Assembly (NCBI GenBank): GCA_900547805.1
Contig: URIE01000004.1
Span: forward strand, 1 to 37,885
DNA: 37,885 nt
Direction of reading: 5' to 3'
From: an uncultured Collinsella sp.
GTDB taxonomy: Bacteria > Actinomycetota > Coriobacteriia > Coriobacteriales > Coriobacteriaceae
Made by a program: the position numbers and the translations under genes. Of this stretch, positions 8,815-16,357 are shown piece by piece. The notes below the pieces were generated by a model, which was not told the DNA's origin, ran no database searches, and saw only the letters and a program-made list of their open reading frames with translations. Numbering within the stretch: position 1 is the stretch's first letter; each line of letters opens with the position of its first letter.

Positions 8815-9375
8815 CTACACAAGCTCGTCAGACTGCTCTTGGAGCAGCGAGGCATAACTCCAGATCGCCGAGATAAACAAACAGACAACTGCGCCGATAA
8901 ACGACCCCGTATCAAAGGTAGCGCCTTGGCAAATCTCAATAACGAAGGAATGAGGCACGACGTAAAGCTTCAGTCCGCCAATGGTGAGATTGACCGATCC
9001 ATAGGCACCAACAAGCGAAACCGCGGCGTTAACAGCAAAGGCAAGCGCGAGAACACGGATAAGCCACACATGCGTCTTGGTAAAGGGCGAGACGCCTCGC
9101 GAGATGTTACGGCTGATCCCGCACAGAACGACAAGCGAAATACCCACGACGAGTGCCAGGCACAGTCCGCTTGGGATAACGATGCACCCGCCATCGAGAA
9201 GCGTCACGACGCCGAAAGAATCGACAGAAGCAACGTTTGCAATCGCATACCAGATCACGTAAACAACCAACGCGGCAAAAGCGACGAGCATCCCTGCAAA
9301 AACGGCTGCCATGCAAAAACCAAGCTTCCTGATATTTTCGCCCGCCTTGGCCATACGCTGAACGCTGTTGGACAT
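8815..9375 (-). CDS. DUF2975 family membrane protein (YoaS-like)
   Basis: 186 residues from ATG 9375, chosen because GAGGGTGAG lies just upstream and the reading frame further 5' looks non-coding. Four membrane helices at about 20-45, 70-95, 115-135 and 155-180, with an ISRNISRGVSPFT segment between helices 2 and 3 that is typical of DUF2975 (R-x-I-x-x-G-x-PF). It is paired with the YozG-like regulator 8 nt downstream. The molecular role of DUF2975 is not known. The constant partnership suggests that the membrane protein controls or is controlled by the regulator. The gene shares the lower GC content of the adjoining ABC block. Confidence 0.85.
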   Translation of the reverse strand: MSNSVQRMAKAGENIRKLGFCMAAVFAGMLVAFAALVVYVIWYAIANVASVDSFGVVTLLDGGCIVIPSGLCLALVVGISLVVLCGISRNISRGVSPFTKTHVWLIRVLALAFAVNAAVSLVGAYGSVNLTIGGLKLYVVPHSFVIEICQGATFDTGSFIGAVVCLFISAIWSYASLLQEQSDELV

Positions 9376-9395
9376 ACACTCACCCTCATCGACTC

Positions 9396-9429
9396 TATCG
9401 TTATTCGAACAGTTTATCGAACAACGATA
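9396..9429 (-). promoter_or_regulatory. Operator-like palindrome upstream of the DUF2975-YozG pair
   Basis: A 13-bp inverted repeat, TATCGTTATTCGA (9396-9408) and TCGAACAACGATA (9417-9429), one mismatch, 8-bp spacer, ending 20 bp before the start codon. It contains the same TTATCGA/CGATAA core as the ABC promoter palindrome at 8368-8386. Autoregulation by the YozG-like protein is the likely use. Confidence 0.6.
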
Positions 9430-9516
9430 TGGATTGCATGCGGAAAGCCCCGCCAATGCGCATAGGCCATTCACTAATCAGAAAGGGTGAGAGTGGATAT
9501 TGGACACGTATCGAAC

Positions 9517-9580
9517 GAGAGTGGATAATCTCCCACTTTGAGGCCGCCACCGGGCCTAAAACGGGAGATTATCCACTCTC
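9517..9580. repeat. Long palindrome A: 18-bp perfect inverted repeat
   Basis: GAGAGTGGATAATCTCCC (9517-9534) and its exact complement (9563-9580) enclose 28 nt that include a small inner hairpin (AGGCC / GGCCT). A partial extra copy of the arm, GAGAGTGGATA, lies at about 9490-9500. It separates the DUF2975 block from the HPt gene and has no T-tract. It may end HPt transcription from the minus strand, or be a mobile/REP-type element. Confidence 0.7.
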
Positions 9581-9604
9581 ATAGTCATCAAGGCTCGCAA
9601 GCTC

Positions 9605-9961
9605 TTATTCAGCCGCTTCGCGCAGGGCCGACATCGTAGCCGCATATTGCTGCTGCAACGCATGCATCCCCTCGCGGGCGCCGTCAACGGCATCGGCGCC
9701 GCGCAGCGCTTCGGTTACCACGACCGCCGGCTCGTACAGATTATCGAATCCCAGGTTCTGGCTCACGCCCTTGAGCGTGTGCGCTGCCATAAACGCACCT
9801 TCGGCGTCTCCTGCCGCCATGGCGGCCTCCAGCTTGTCCATGCTCTCGTCATCCAAAAACTTGAGGGCAAAGCGGGCAAGCATTTCCTCGCCCATCAGCC
9901 GAGCGCACGCGTCATCATAATTTGCGCCGATCTTCTCATACGCCTCACGCATGGAAATCAT
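9605..9961 (-). CDS. HPt-domain phosphotransfer protein
   Basis: 118 residues with a single histidine-phosphotransfer domain. The phospho-accepting His61 sits in AAHTLKGVSQNLGFDNL, the classic HPt motif (AHxLKG-x-xxxxG). The rest is a four-helix bundle. It lies 23 bp after the REC-containing HD-GYP gene on the same strand, with AAAGGAG 9 nt before ATG 9961. An HPt next to a receiver protein suggests it passes phosphate to or from that receiver, with the sensor kinase encoded elsewhere. ATG 9952 is an alternative start. Confidence 0.88.
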   Translation of the reverse strand: MISMREAYEKIGANYDDACARLMGEEMLARFALKFLDDESMDKLEAAMAAGDAEGAFMAAHTLKGVSQNLGFDNLYEPAVVVTEALRGADAVDGAREGMHALQQQYAATMSALREAAE

Positions 9962-9984
9962 GGATTAAAACTCCTTTGGTCAAA

Positions 9985-11865
9985 CTAAATCGTGGGAAAC
10001 GCGACGACGTCAGCGGGGCGTGCCAACGTCTCGGCAATTTGGTCTTGCACCTCGAGTAGGCAATCGAGCAGCAGCGGGTTAAAGGTGCCGCACTTACCGT
10101 CCAGGATCATCTGGATCGCCTCCTTGTGCGGGATAGCGTCCTTGTACACGCGCACGCTCGTCAGCGCATCATACACGTCGGCCACCGAGACCACCTGCGC
10201 GGCAATGGGAATCTCGTCGCCCTTAAGGCCATCGGGATAGCCCTTGCCGTCCCAGCGCTCGTGATGCCAACGCGCAATCTGGTACGCATATTCCATAAGC
10301 GCATTGCCGACGTGATGGCGGCCCAGCTCAAGCAACATGTCGGCGCCCATCGTAGTATGCGTCTTCATAATCTCGAACTCCTCGGGCGTAAGGCGCCCGG
10401 GTTTGTTGAGAATTGCATCGTCAATCGACATCTTGCCGATATCGTGCAGCGCCGAAGCCAGGGCAATCGTAGAGCGTTCCTCATTGTCGAGGGAGATCGT
10501 GCCGCTACGCTGGACCAGACAGCCAAGCAGCAGCTCGGTCAGCTTCTCGATGTTCGTAACGTGCCTGCCGCTCTCGCCATTGCGAAGCTCCATGACGCCG
10601 GCCATGATGTCGATGAGCATGCGACTGTTCTTGACGCGCTCGTTGTACTGCTGGGACAGCAGGCTCGTCAGGCGGCGCTGTTTGGCGTATAGGCGGATGG
10701 TGTTGCTTACACGGCGGCGCACGACACGGGAGTCAAACGGGCGGCTGATATAGTCCGAGGCGCCCAGCTCGTACGCGCGCAGAACCATATCATCGGAATC
10801 TTCGCTCGAAATCATGATGAAAGGCAGATTGTCGATACCCGATCGGCGCGACAGATCGGCCAGCACCTCAAAACCGCTTATGCCCGGCATGACAATATCC
10901 AGCAGCACGAGCGACAACTCATCGCCATAGCGGTCGACCATGTCGAGCGCCGTACGACCGTTGTCGGCCTCGAGGATGCAATACTCGTCCTTGAGCATCT
11001 CGTTGAGAATGGCTCGGTTCATCTCGGAGTCATCGACAATAAGCACCAAAGGCTTTTCGCTTTGGAAGGCTTCGATGGAATCGCCATCGGTCACGACCGT
11101 ACCGGCTTTTGCCTTAGCGCGGCTCAATAACTGGACAGCGCGGCCAACGCCCTCATCAACCGTCTCGCCATGAATACGAACGCCACCAACACATGCCGTC
11201 AGGCTCACGTACTCATGGCCCGGAACAATCGTGGCATGAACGGCATCGGACACCTGATGCAGGCGACGGGTGAAGTCATCGGAAGGAATATTGGGCATGA
11301 CGACCACAAACTTGTCGCAGCCATAGCGTACGAGCTCGTCAGTCGAACGAATTCCGCTGCGTATGGCTGTCGCCACAGCACCGAGCGCAAGGTCGCCGGC
11401 ATGACGGCCACACGTATCGTTGAAGACCCTAAAATCATCAAGGTCGATCACCGCAACGCCGGCATTCATGCGGGCGCTACGGAGCTTTTCCTCGTAATAT
11501 CGGCGATTGCGCACACTCGTCAGCACGTCGGTGTAGACGAGGTCCTCTTCTGCAGCCTCTTGCTCATCGATCGGACGCACCATCAGCAGGACGTGAGGCT
11601 CGCCCTCGACCTTCAGAGGGCGCAGGCGAGCGCGGTACTCGGTACCATCATTGAGCAGCTGTTCCGATACATCATCGGAACCTGCCAAGGCCTCAAGACT
11701 CGACTGACGCAGACAAGGGCAGCGATCGCCGGCGAGCAGGCAATTAGGCTCGCTCTTAATCTGATCGGCCGACAGCAAACGCACCACGGGGTAGGTCTTC
11801 GCGACGCGGGCGACCTCGGCGGCAGCCTCCTCGTCGGTTAGATTGACCTCGTGATTATTGAGCAT
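9985..11865 (-). CDS. Degenerate GGDEF - receiver - HD-GYP signalling protein
   Basis: 626 residues, four parts. Residues 1-105 are a short sensor-like region with a Cys cluster (CPCL). Residues 108-265 are a GGDEF fold in which the signature reads GCDKF (182-186), so cyclase activity is probably lost; DLDDFRVFND is present. Residues 272-390 are a response-regulator receiver with VDDS and phospho-acceptor Asp323 in LLDIVMPG; the usual Lys of KPF is Arg in SRPF. Residues 410-626 are an HD-GYP phosphodiesterase with H474-D475 (HDIGK), HHERWDGKGYP (534-544) and a full set of metal ligands. It should hydrolyse cyclic di-GMP or a related dinucleotide under control of phosphorylation. The HPt gene downstream is the likely partner. 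AAAGG precedes ATG 11865. Confidence 0.9.
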   Translation of the reverse strand: MLNNHEVNLTDEEAAAEVARVAKTYPVVRLLSADQIKSEPNCLLAGDRCPCLRQSSLEALAGSDDVSEQLLNDGTEYRARLRPLKVEGEPHVLLMVRPIDEQEAAEEDLVYTDVLTSVRNRRYYEEKLRSARMNAGVAVIDLDDFRVFNDTCGRHAGDLALGAVATAIRSGIRSTDELVRYGCDKFVVVMPNIPSDDFTRRLHQVSDAVHATIVPGHEYVSLTACVGGVRIHGETVDEGVGRAVQLLSRAKAKAGTVVTDGDSIEAFQSEKPLVLIVDDSEMNRAILNEMLKDEYCILEADNGRTALDMVDRYGDELSLVLLDIVMPGISGFEVLADLSRRSGIDNLPFIMISSEDSDDMVLRAYELGASDYISRPFDSRVVRRRVSNTIRLYAKQRRLTSLLSQQYNERVKNSRMLIDIMAGVMELRNGESGRHVTNIEKLTELLLGCLVQRSGTISLDNEERSTIALASALHDIGKMSIDDAILNKPGRLTPEEFEIMKTHTTMGADMLLELGRHHVGNALMEYAYQIARWHHERWDGKGYPDGLKGDEIPIAAQVVSVADVYDALTSVRVYKDAIPHKEAIQMILDGKCGTFNPLLLDCLLEVQDQIAETLARPADVVAFPTI

Positions 11866-12076
11866 ATGGGGCCCTTTCTATCGTTACGCACGGCAACGGT
11901 GCATATCAATTGGTACAAGGGTAACATCTAACAGCTGAAGGCAAACGCGCGATTATCGTTACATTTTTATGACCTGGCAAACGGCGGTAATGGAGCCGCG
12001 GGCGCGCGGTTATGGGCGCATTCGTTAACAATGACGAAACGCTAACAGCCCCTCTGCCCGCAGGTCATCGAGCGTG

Positions 12077-12874
12077 CTAACGCTCCAAGACATCGCGAAC
12101 GGCGTTTGCCGCCGTAACGGGGCGATCGCGTAGACCGTTATGCGCGCCCGGGATCGTCACAAGGGGGCAATCGAGATATTCGGCAGCCGCTCGCGTGCCG
12201 GCCTCGCGGGGTGTATCGACCGAAAGCTCGCCCAAAAACACGGCCGACACCGCCTTTGACGCGCGGACGCGCTCCCAGTCGGGAGCATATGTCATATTTG
12301 TTCCGTATTCATTAGCCATAAAGCAACGACCATTGCGCAGGGCATGTTTGGCTTCCGCTTCGGTCGTCCCGGGAGCTTCGGGGTCCAAGTCGCCGAGGGC
12401 TCCCAAGAAAAGCCGGAGCGCCCTTGAAACCTTTCCAGCCGCAATCATATCGAGCAAAACCGGAGCTGCGCCCATGCCGACGCCTTCGGCCGACACAGCC
12501 GGCTCATGCAGAATCGCACGGGCGACGAGATGGGGTTCGGTGCGAAGAAGCTCCAGCGCCACCAACGTACCGGCGCTATGCGCAAGCACATTTGTCGGAG
12601 CGCCAACGTGTTCGATCACGGCTTGCAGGTCGGCGGCCTGAGCGGCAAGATCATAGCTGCCGTCTGCCGCATCACTGCTGCCACCGCAGCCGCGGCGGTC
12701 GTAGGCAATTACGCGGTAGTTGCGGCTGAGCTCACAAGCGATACCGTCGAAAAATGTGCCGTCGACACAAGCGCCGTGCACGCACACCAAGGCAGGAGCA
12801 TCAGGCGACACATCTGGGCCGGCATATTCGCGACAGGCAATCGTGGTGCCCGCATTCTCGACCGTAAAATTCAT
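12077..12874 (-). CDS. Alpha/beta hydrolase
   Basis: 265 residues. CVHGACVDG gives the oxyanion-hole HG motif, YDRRGCGGSSD the conserved loop after strand 4, and Ser100 in LAHSAGTL the nucleophile elbow. The C-terminal His245 in GAHNG completes the triad. The acid is probably in the region before LDCPLVTIPGAH. Substrate is unknown; such proteins are commonly esterases, lipases or dienelactone-type hydrolases. It stands alone on the minus strand, divergent from the radical SAM gene, with a 225-bp shared upstream region in which I see no convincing promoter. GGGGG lies upstream of ATG 12874. Confidence 0.87.
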   Translation of the reverse strand: MNFTVENAGTTIACREYAGPDVSPDAPALVCVHGACVDGTFFDGIACELSRNYRVIAYDRRGCGGSSDAADGSYDLAAQAADLQAVIEHVGAPTNVLAHSAGTLVALELLRTEPHLVARAILHEPAVSAEGVGMGAAPVLLDMIAAGKVSRALRLFLGALGDLDPEAPGTTEAEAKHALRNGRCFMANEYGTNMTYAPDWERVRASKAVSAVFLGELSVDTPREAGTRAAAEYLDCPLVTIPGAHNGLRDRPVTAANAVRDVLER

Positions 12875-13099
12875 GTTGTGCCCCCATCATCAATGCTCAT
12901 CCAGTTGCACGTCAGCGCGGTTGGATGGACCCACATTGCCTTACACCTTGTTAACAGATTAACTTTACCCGACCCGAGGCTTTTCATGGCGCGGCATAAT
13001 GGGCGACGTGAAAAAACGAAACTTGTAAAGCAAGAGCCCGCACCTTGCTTTGGAGCCGATGCTATGCTTAGGCACAATTGTCTCGAGGAGCATATGCCT

Positions 13100-13876
13100 A
13101 TGTCTACGTTTTTGAATGCCAGCCCCATCTTTGGGCCCGTTCGCAGCCGTCGCCTTGGTCTCTCGCTCGGCGTCAATATGATGCCGGCCAGCGGCAAAAT
13201 CTGCACGTTCGACTGCATTTACTGCGAAAACGGCCTCAACGCCGAGCGCCCCTGTCATGAGCCGTACAACACAGCTGCCGTGGTACTCGACGCGCTCGAG
13301 GCAAAGCTGCGCGAGATGGCAGCCGAGGGCGAGCTCCCCGATGTGATCACCTTCGCAGGCAACGGCGAGCCCACTGCCGCACCGGAGTTTCCGCAGGCCA
13401 TCGCCGGCGCCGTCGCGCTGCGCGACGAGCTTGCCCCAAACTCCAAGATCGCCGTGCTCTCCAACGGCACGCGCGCCGACCGCCCCGAGGTGCACGACGC
13501 GCTCATGATGGTCGACGACAACATCCTCAAGCTCGATACCGTCGACCCGGCGTTTATCCAGCTGCTCGACCAGCCCGTTGGCCCCTACGACGTCGAGCAC
13601 CAGATCGAGACGTTCGCAAGCTTTGACGGTCACGTTATTATCCAGACGATCTTTTTGACCGGCGAGTATCAGGGCAAGCTCATCGACAACACCGGCGAGG
13701 AGTACGTTGCCCCCTGGCTCGCGGCGCTTGAGCGCATTCGCCCACAAGAAGCGACCATCTACACGGTGGCGCGCGAGACACCAATCGCCGGCCTTGCCAA
13801 AGCGGCGCCCGAGGTGCTCGACACGATTGCCGCACGCGTACGCGCCCTCGGCATTCCCTGCCAGGTGAGCTACTAG
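13100..13876 (+). CDS. Radical SAM protein (COG0731-like)
   Basis: 258 residues from ATG 13100. This start is preferred because GAGGAG (13085-13090) is 9 nt away, against only 3 nt for ATG 13094. The [4Fe-4S] motif is C35-x3-C39-x2-C42 (CTFDCIYC), preceded by GPVRSRRLGLSLGVN, a signature of the short radical SAM proteins grouped as Fe-S oxidoreductases. FAGNGEPTAAPEF is the SAM-binding GGEPT-like motif, and LSNGT and NILKLDTVD follow in order. The family has no firmly assigned substrate. A methionine aminopeptidase gene lies 55 bp downstream, possibly co-transcribed. Confidence 0.88.
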   Translation: MSTFLNASPIFGPVRSRRLGLSLGVNMMPASGKICTFDCIYCENGLNAERPCHEPYNTAAVVLDALEAKLREMAAEGELPDVITFAGNGEPTAAPEFPQAIAGAVALRDELAPNSKIAVLSNGTRADRPEVHDALMMVDDNILKLDTVDPAFIQLLDQPVGPYDVEHQIETFASFDGHVIIQTIFLTGEYQGKLIDNTGEEYVAPWLAALERIRPQEATIYTVARETPIAGLAKAAPEVLDTIAARVRALGIPCQVSY

Positions 13877-13931
13877 CGCGCAGCTGCCCTGTGAGTGGGC
13901 TATACTAGCTGCGGATGAAAGGAAGTTAGCC

Positions 13932-14819
13932 ATGTATGACAAAGGACCCGTACCTGGCCGCAACGACGCTTGCTGGTGCGGAAGCGGCAAAAAATATAAG
14001 AAATGCCATAGCGCCTTTGATGAGCGCCTCGAGCGCCTGTGGGAAGAGGGCTGGGAGGTTCTGCCCCGCACGCTCTACAAGACGCCCGCCGATATCGAGG
14101 GCATCAAGCGCTCGGCCGCCATCAACGTGGGCGTGCTCGATTACGTAGGCGAACACATCGCCGCGGGCATGACCACCAACCAGATCGACCAGATGATCTA
14201 CGACTACACCGTCGAGCACGGTGGCACGCCGGCCGACCTCAACTATGAGGGCTACCCCAAGAGCGTTTGCACCTCGATCAACGACGTGGTCTGTCACGGT
14301 ATCCCCTGCGATACGGACGTGCTGCATGAGGGCGATATTATCAACGTGGACTGCTCCACGATCCTAGACGGCTACTTTAGTGATTCGAGCCGCATGTTCT
14401 GCATCGGCGAGGTCTCTGCCGAGCGCCAGCGCCTGGTCGACGTCACCCGCGCCAGCGTGGAGGCGGGTCTGGCTGCCGTCAAGCCGTGGCTGCCGCTCTC
14501 CGTGATGGCTGAGGCCGTGCAAAAGACGGTCGAGGACGCCGGCTTTAGCGTAGTGCGCGAGTACGGCGGACACGGCATCGGTAAGGAGTTCCACGAGGAC
14601 CCGTTTGTGGGCTTTACCACCGAGGCGCCCGATGTGGACACCATCATGGCCCCGGGCATGGTCTTTACCATTGAGCCCATGGTCAACGCCGGAGCGCCCG
14701 ACATCAAGATCAGCAAGGGTGACGGCTGGTGCGTGCGCACCAAGGACGGCAGCGATTCGGCCCAGTGTGAGGTACAGCTCGTGGTGACCGAGGATGGTTA
14801 CGAGCTGCTGAGCTGGTAG
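13932..14819 (+). CDS. map: Type I methionine aminopeptidase with N-terminal SEC-C zinc motif
   Basis: 295 residues. The N-terminus carries a SEC-C zinc-binding motif, CWCGSGKKYKKCH, which may bring the enzyme to the ribosome or secretion machinery. The rest is the pita-bread fold with all five metal ligands: Asp140 (NVDCS), Asp151 (FSDSS), His214 (GGHGIG), Glu248 (TIEPM) and Glu280 (CEVQL). It removes the initiator Met from new proteins in the cytoplasm. AAAGGAAG lies 6 nt before ATG 13932. A TATACT -10-like hexamer at 13901-13906 has no clear -35. A strong terminator follows. Confidence 0.95.
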   Translation: MYDKGPVPGRNDACWCGSGKKYKKCHSAFDERLERLWEEGWEVLPRTLYKTPADIEGIKRSAAINVGVLDYVGEHIAAGMTTNQIDQMIYDYTVEHGGTPADLNYEGYPKSVCTSINDVVCHGIPCDTDVLHEGDIINVDCSTILDGYFSDSSRMFCIGEVSAERQRLVDVTRASVEAGLAAVKPWLPLSVMAEAVQKTVEDAGFSVVREYGGHGIGKEFHEDPFVGFTTEAPDVDTIMAPGMVFTIEPMVNAGAPDIKISKGDGWCVRTKDGSDSAQCEVQLVVTEDGYELLSW

Positions 14820-14828
14820 CTGTGGATG

Positions 14829-14878
14829 CGCCGGGCTACGCGATGGATATGTTAACCATCGCGTAGCCCGGCGTTTTT
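14829..14878 (+). terminator. Strong rho-independent terminator after map
   Basis: Perfect 18-bp stem (14829-14846 with 14856-14873), 9-nt loop, then TTTTT at 14874-14878. It begins 9 bp after the methionine aminopeptidase stop codon. Confidence 0.95.
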
Positions 14879-14890
14879 ATAACGTTTTGC

Positions 14891-14933
14891 CTGATACAAC
14901 CTGCCAAAATAAACCTGTCCCTTTTTGGCAGGT
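14891..14933 (+). repeat. REP-like hairpin, copy 2
   Basis: ACCTGCCAAAA (14899-14909) pairs perfectly with TTTTGGCAGGT (14923-14933) around TAAACCTGTCCCT. It ends 19 bp before the GTG start of the dehydrogenase and 7 bp before its ribosome binding site, so it forms most of that gene's leader. The leader CTGATACA differs from the CCCAGATAAA of copies 1 and 3. Confidence 0.8.
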
Positions 14934-14952
14934 CGAGCGGAAAGGACTGCTT

Positions 14953-15888
14953 GTGAACATCCTGGTTTTGCTGCCCGTCAACGACCGCCATCGCGCAATT
15001 CTTGAGTCGAGCGCTCCGGGCGAGGACTTTATCTACACGAGCTCCGACGCCATCACGCGTGAACAGGTCGCCAACGCCGACGTGATCCTGGGCAACATAG
15101 ACCCTTCCCTGCTGACCGCATGCGAGCGCCTCCAGCTGCTGCAACTGCAGGCCGCCGGCTATGACGACTATCTCGCCGCCGGCACCGTGCCGGCTGAAGC
15201 CAAGCTGTCTTGCTCAATCGGCGCCTACGGCCAGGCCGTGAGCGAGCACATGTTTGCCATGGTGCTGTCTATGATGAAGCGCCTGCCCGGCTACCAGGAC
15301 CTGCAGCGCGAACATCGCTGGGAGGACTTGGGCCCGGTCACCTCGCTCAAAAACGCCAACGTGCTGGTGCTGGGCGCGGGCGATATCGGCGGCCACTTTG
15401 CCACGCTCTGCCGCAGCATGGGTGCGCACGTCCGCGGCATCAAGCGCCATCCACTCGTCTACCCCATTGTGTTTGAGGACATGGACGGCATGGACGCCCT
15501 GCCCGAGCGCCTGGCCGAGGCCGACGTCGTCGCATCCTTTATGCCCAGCACGCCCGAGACCCGCGGCCTGGCGAACGCCGAGTTCTTCGCCGCGATGAAA
15601 CCGGGCGCCTTCTTTGCCAACGGCGGCCGCGGCGATCTTGTGGTCGCCGACGACTTGGTTGCCGCCCTGGAGTCGGGTCATCTCGCCGGCGCCGCGGTCG
15701 ACGTCACCGACCCCGAGCCGCTGCCTGAGACAAGCCCACTGTGGGATGCACCCAACATGCTCATCACGCCGCACGTCTCCGGTTGGTTCCACCTGGCCGC
15801 CACGCTCAACAACGTGGTCGACATCGCCGCGGAGAACCTGCGTCACCTGCAGGCCGGCGAGACGCTCCGCTGCTGGATCGAACACTAA
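14953..15888 (+). CDS. D-isomer-specific 2-hydroxyacid dehydrogenase (NAD-binding)
   Basis: 311 residues from GTG 14953, chosen because AAAGGA lies 6 nt upstream; the reading frame before it runs through a REP-like hairpin. Rossmann motif GAGDIGGHF begins at residue 141. The catalytic set is Arg226 (NGGRGDLV), Glu255 (DPEPLP) and His274 (TPHVSGW), with the spacing of the family. It should reduce or oxidise a 2-oxo/2-hydroxy acid with NAD(H). Substrate is not predictable; the family includes glyoxylate, hydroxypyruvate, D-lactate and phosphoglycerate enzymes. It appears to be transcribed alone. Confidence 0.9.
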   Translation: MNILVLLPVNDRHRAILESSAPGEDFIYTSSDAITREQVANADVILGNIDPSLLTACERLQLLQLQAAGYDDYLAAGTVPAEAKLSCSIGAYGQAVSEHMFAMVLSMMKRLPGYQDLQREHRWEDLGPVTSLKNANVLVLGAGDIGGHFATLCRSMGAHVRGIKRHPLVYPIVFEDMDGMDALPERLAEADVVASFMPSTPETRGLANAEFFAAMKPGAFFANGGRGDLVVADDLVAALESGHLAGAAVDVTDPEPLPETSPLWDAPNMLITPHVSGWFHLAATLNNVVDIAAENLRHLQAGETLRCWIEH

Positions 15889-15890
15889 TT

Positions 15891-15918
15891 GTTCCGGCGT
15901 TTTACCAAACGCCGGAAC
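15891..15918. terminator. Hairpin directly after the dehydrogenase gene
   Basis: Perfect 12-bp stem GTTCCGGCGTTT (15891-15902) / AAACGCCGGAAC (15907-15918) with a TACC loop, 3 bp after the stop codon region. There is no T-tract on the plus strand, so termination efficiency is uncertain; it may protect the 3' end. Confidence 0.6.
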
Positions 15919-15931
15919 CCCTCGACGCTGC

Positions 15932-16029
15932 GAGCCCGCCAGAGCGGCAATCTGACGTTCAATCGTCGGGCATGGCCAAAAGGCCTATGCCCTCCTCTTT
16001 CACGTCACCTTGCTCGCTCTGGCGGGCTC
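15932..16029. repeat. Long palindrome B: nested 98-nt inverted repeat
   Basis: Outer arms GAGCCCGCCAGAGCG (15932-15946) and its exact complement (16015-16029). Inside these, GCAA-x2-TGACGT (15947-15958) pairs with ACGTCA-x2-TTGC (16002-16013). Innermost, GGGCATGGCC (15968-15977) pairs with GGCCTATGCCC (15982-15992) around AAAA. The whole 98 nt folds back on itself. No coding capacity was found. It lies in the gap between the dehydrogenase and convergent genes. Confidence 0.7.
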
Positions 16030-16060
16030 TCGCTGACTTTTGTCCGACCTGCGGCATTCT

Positions 16061-16096
16061 CCCTTTTTGGTGCAATGGGGTCAGGTTAGTTTGCAC
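16061..16096 (-). repeat. Divergent REP-like hairpin, copy 3
   Basis: Read on the minus strand: GTGCAA (16096-16091), loop with CTAACCTGACCCC, TTGCAC (16075-16070), then CAAAAAGGG. The loop resembles the AACCTGTCCC of the other copies, but the stem sequence is entirely different. From 16097 to 16174 nothing else is seen. Confidence 0.45.
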
Positions 16097-16174
16097 TATG
16101 ACGTTGGTTCTACCTGCGATACTTTTGTCAAAGTGATATCAGACATTCATCTGGCGTTTTCGACGTTTCGCCTA

Positions 16175-16357
16175 TTAGAGCCAGTCCATCTCCTTACCAT
16201 AGTGGTCCGAATAGGCGCTACGCTTGAGTTCTTCATCGCTCGCCGGCCACGCGTTGGACACGTCGATTCCCGATTCATGGCAAGCGGCGGCGAACAGCTT
16301 CGACCCCTGATCGATTAGTTGAGACCTGCCCTCGGTCTTCTCGCCTTCGGCTCGCAT
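16175..16357 (-). CDS. Small hypothetical protein coupled to the M18 aminopeptidase gene
   Basis: 60 residues. The ATG (16357-16355) follows the TAA of the aminopeptidase gene with no gap (TAAATG), which would allow translational coupling. Composition is soluble, charged and low in the rare residues expected of a random frame (KLFAAACHESGIDVSNAW, ending KEMDWL). No domain is recognised. The ribosome binding site would lie inside the upstream gene. It may be real, or a chance frame. Confidence 0.4.
   Translation of the reverse strand: MRAEGEKTEGRSQLIDQGSKLFAAACHESGIDVSNAWPASDEELKRSAYSDHYGKEMDWL

Noticed and set aside
9396..9429. The GAAC-containing palindrome as a LexA site
   Set aside because: It lacks the required GTTC at the right distance (GAAC-AGTT-TATC). 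The longer TATCGTT-based symmetry fits a different regulator.
12506..13099. An upstream extension of the radical SAM reading frame by about 200 codons
   Set aside because: It overlaps the divergent alpha/beta hydrolase, has no family similarity, and a good ribosome binding site exists only at 13085-13090.
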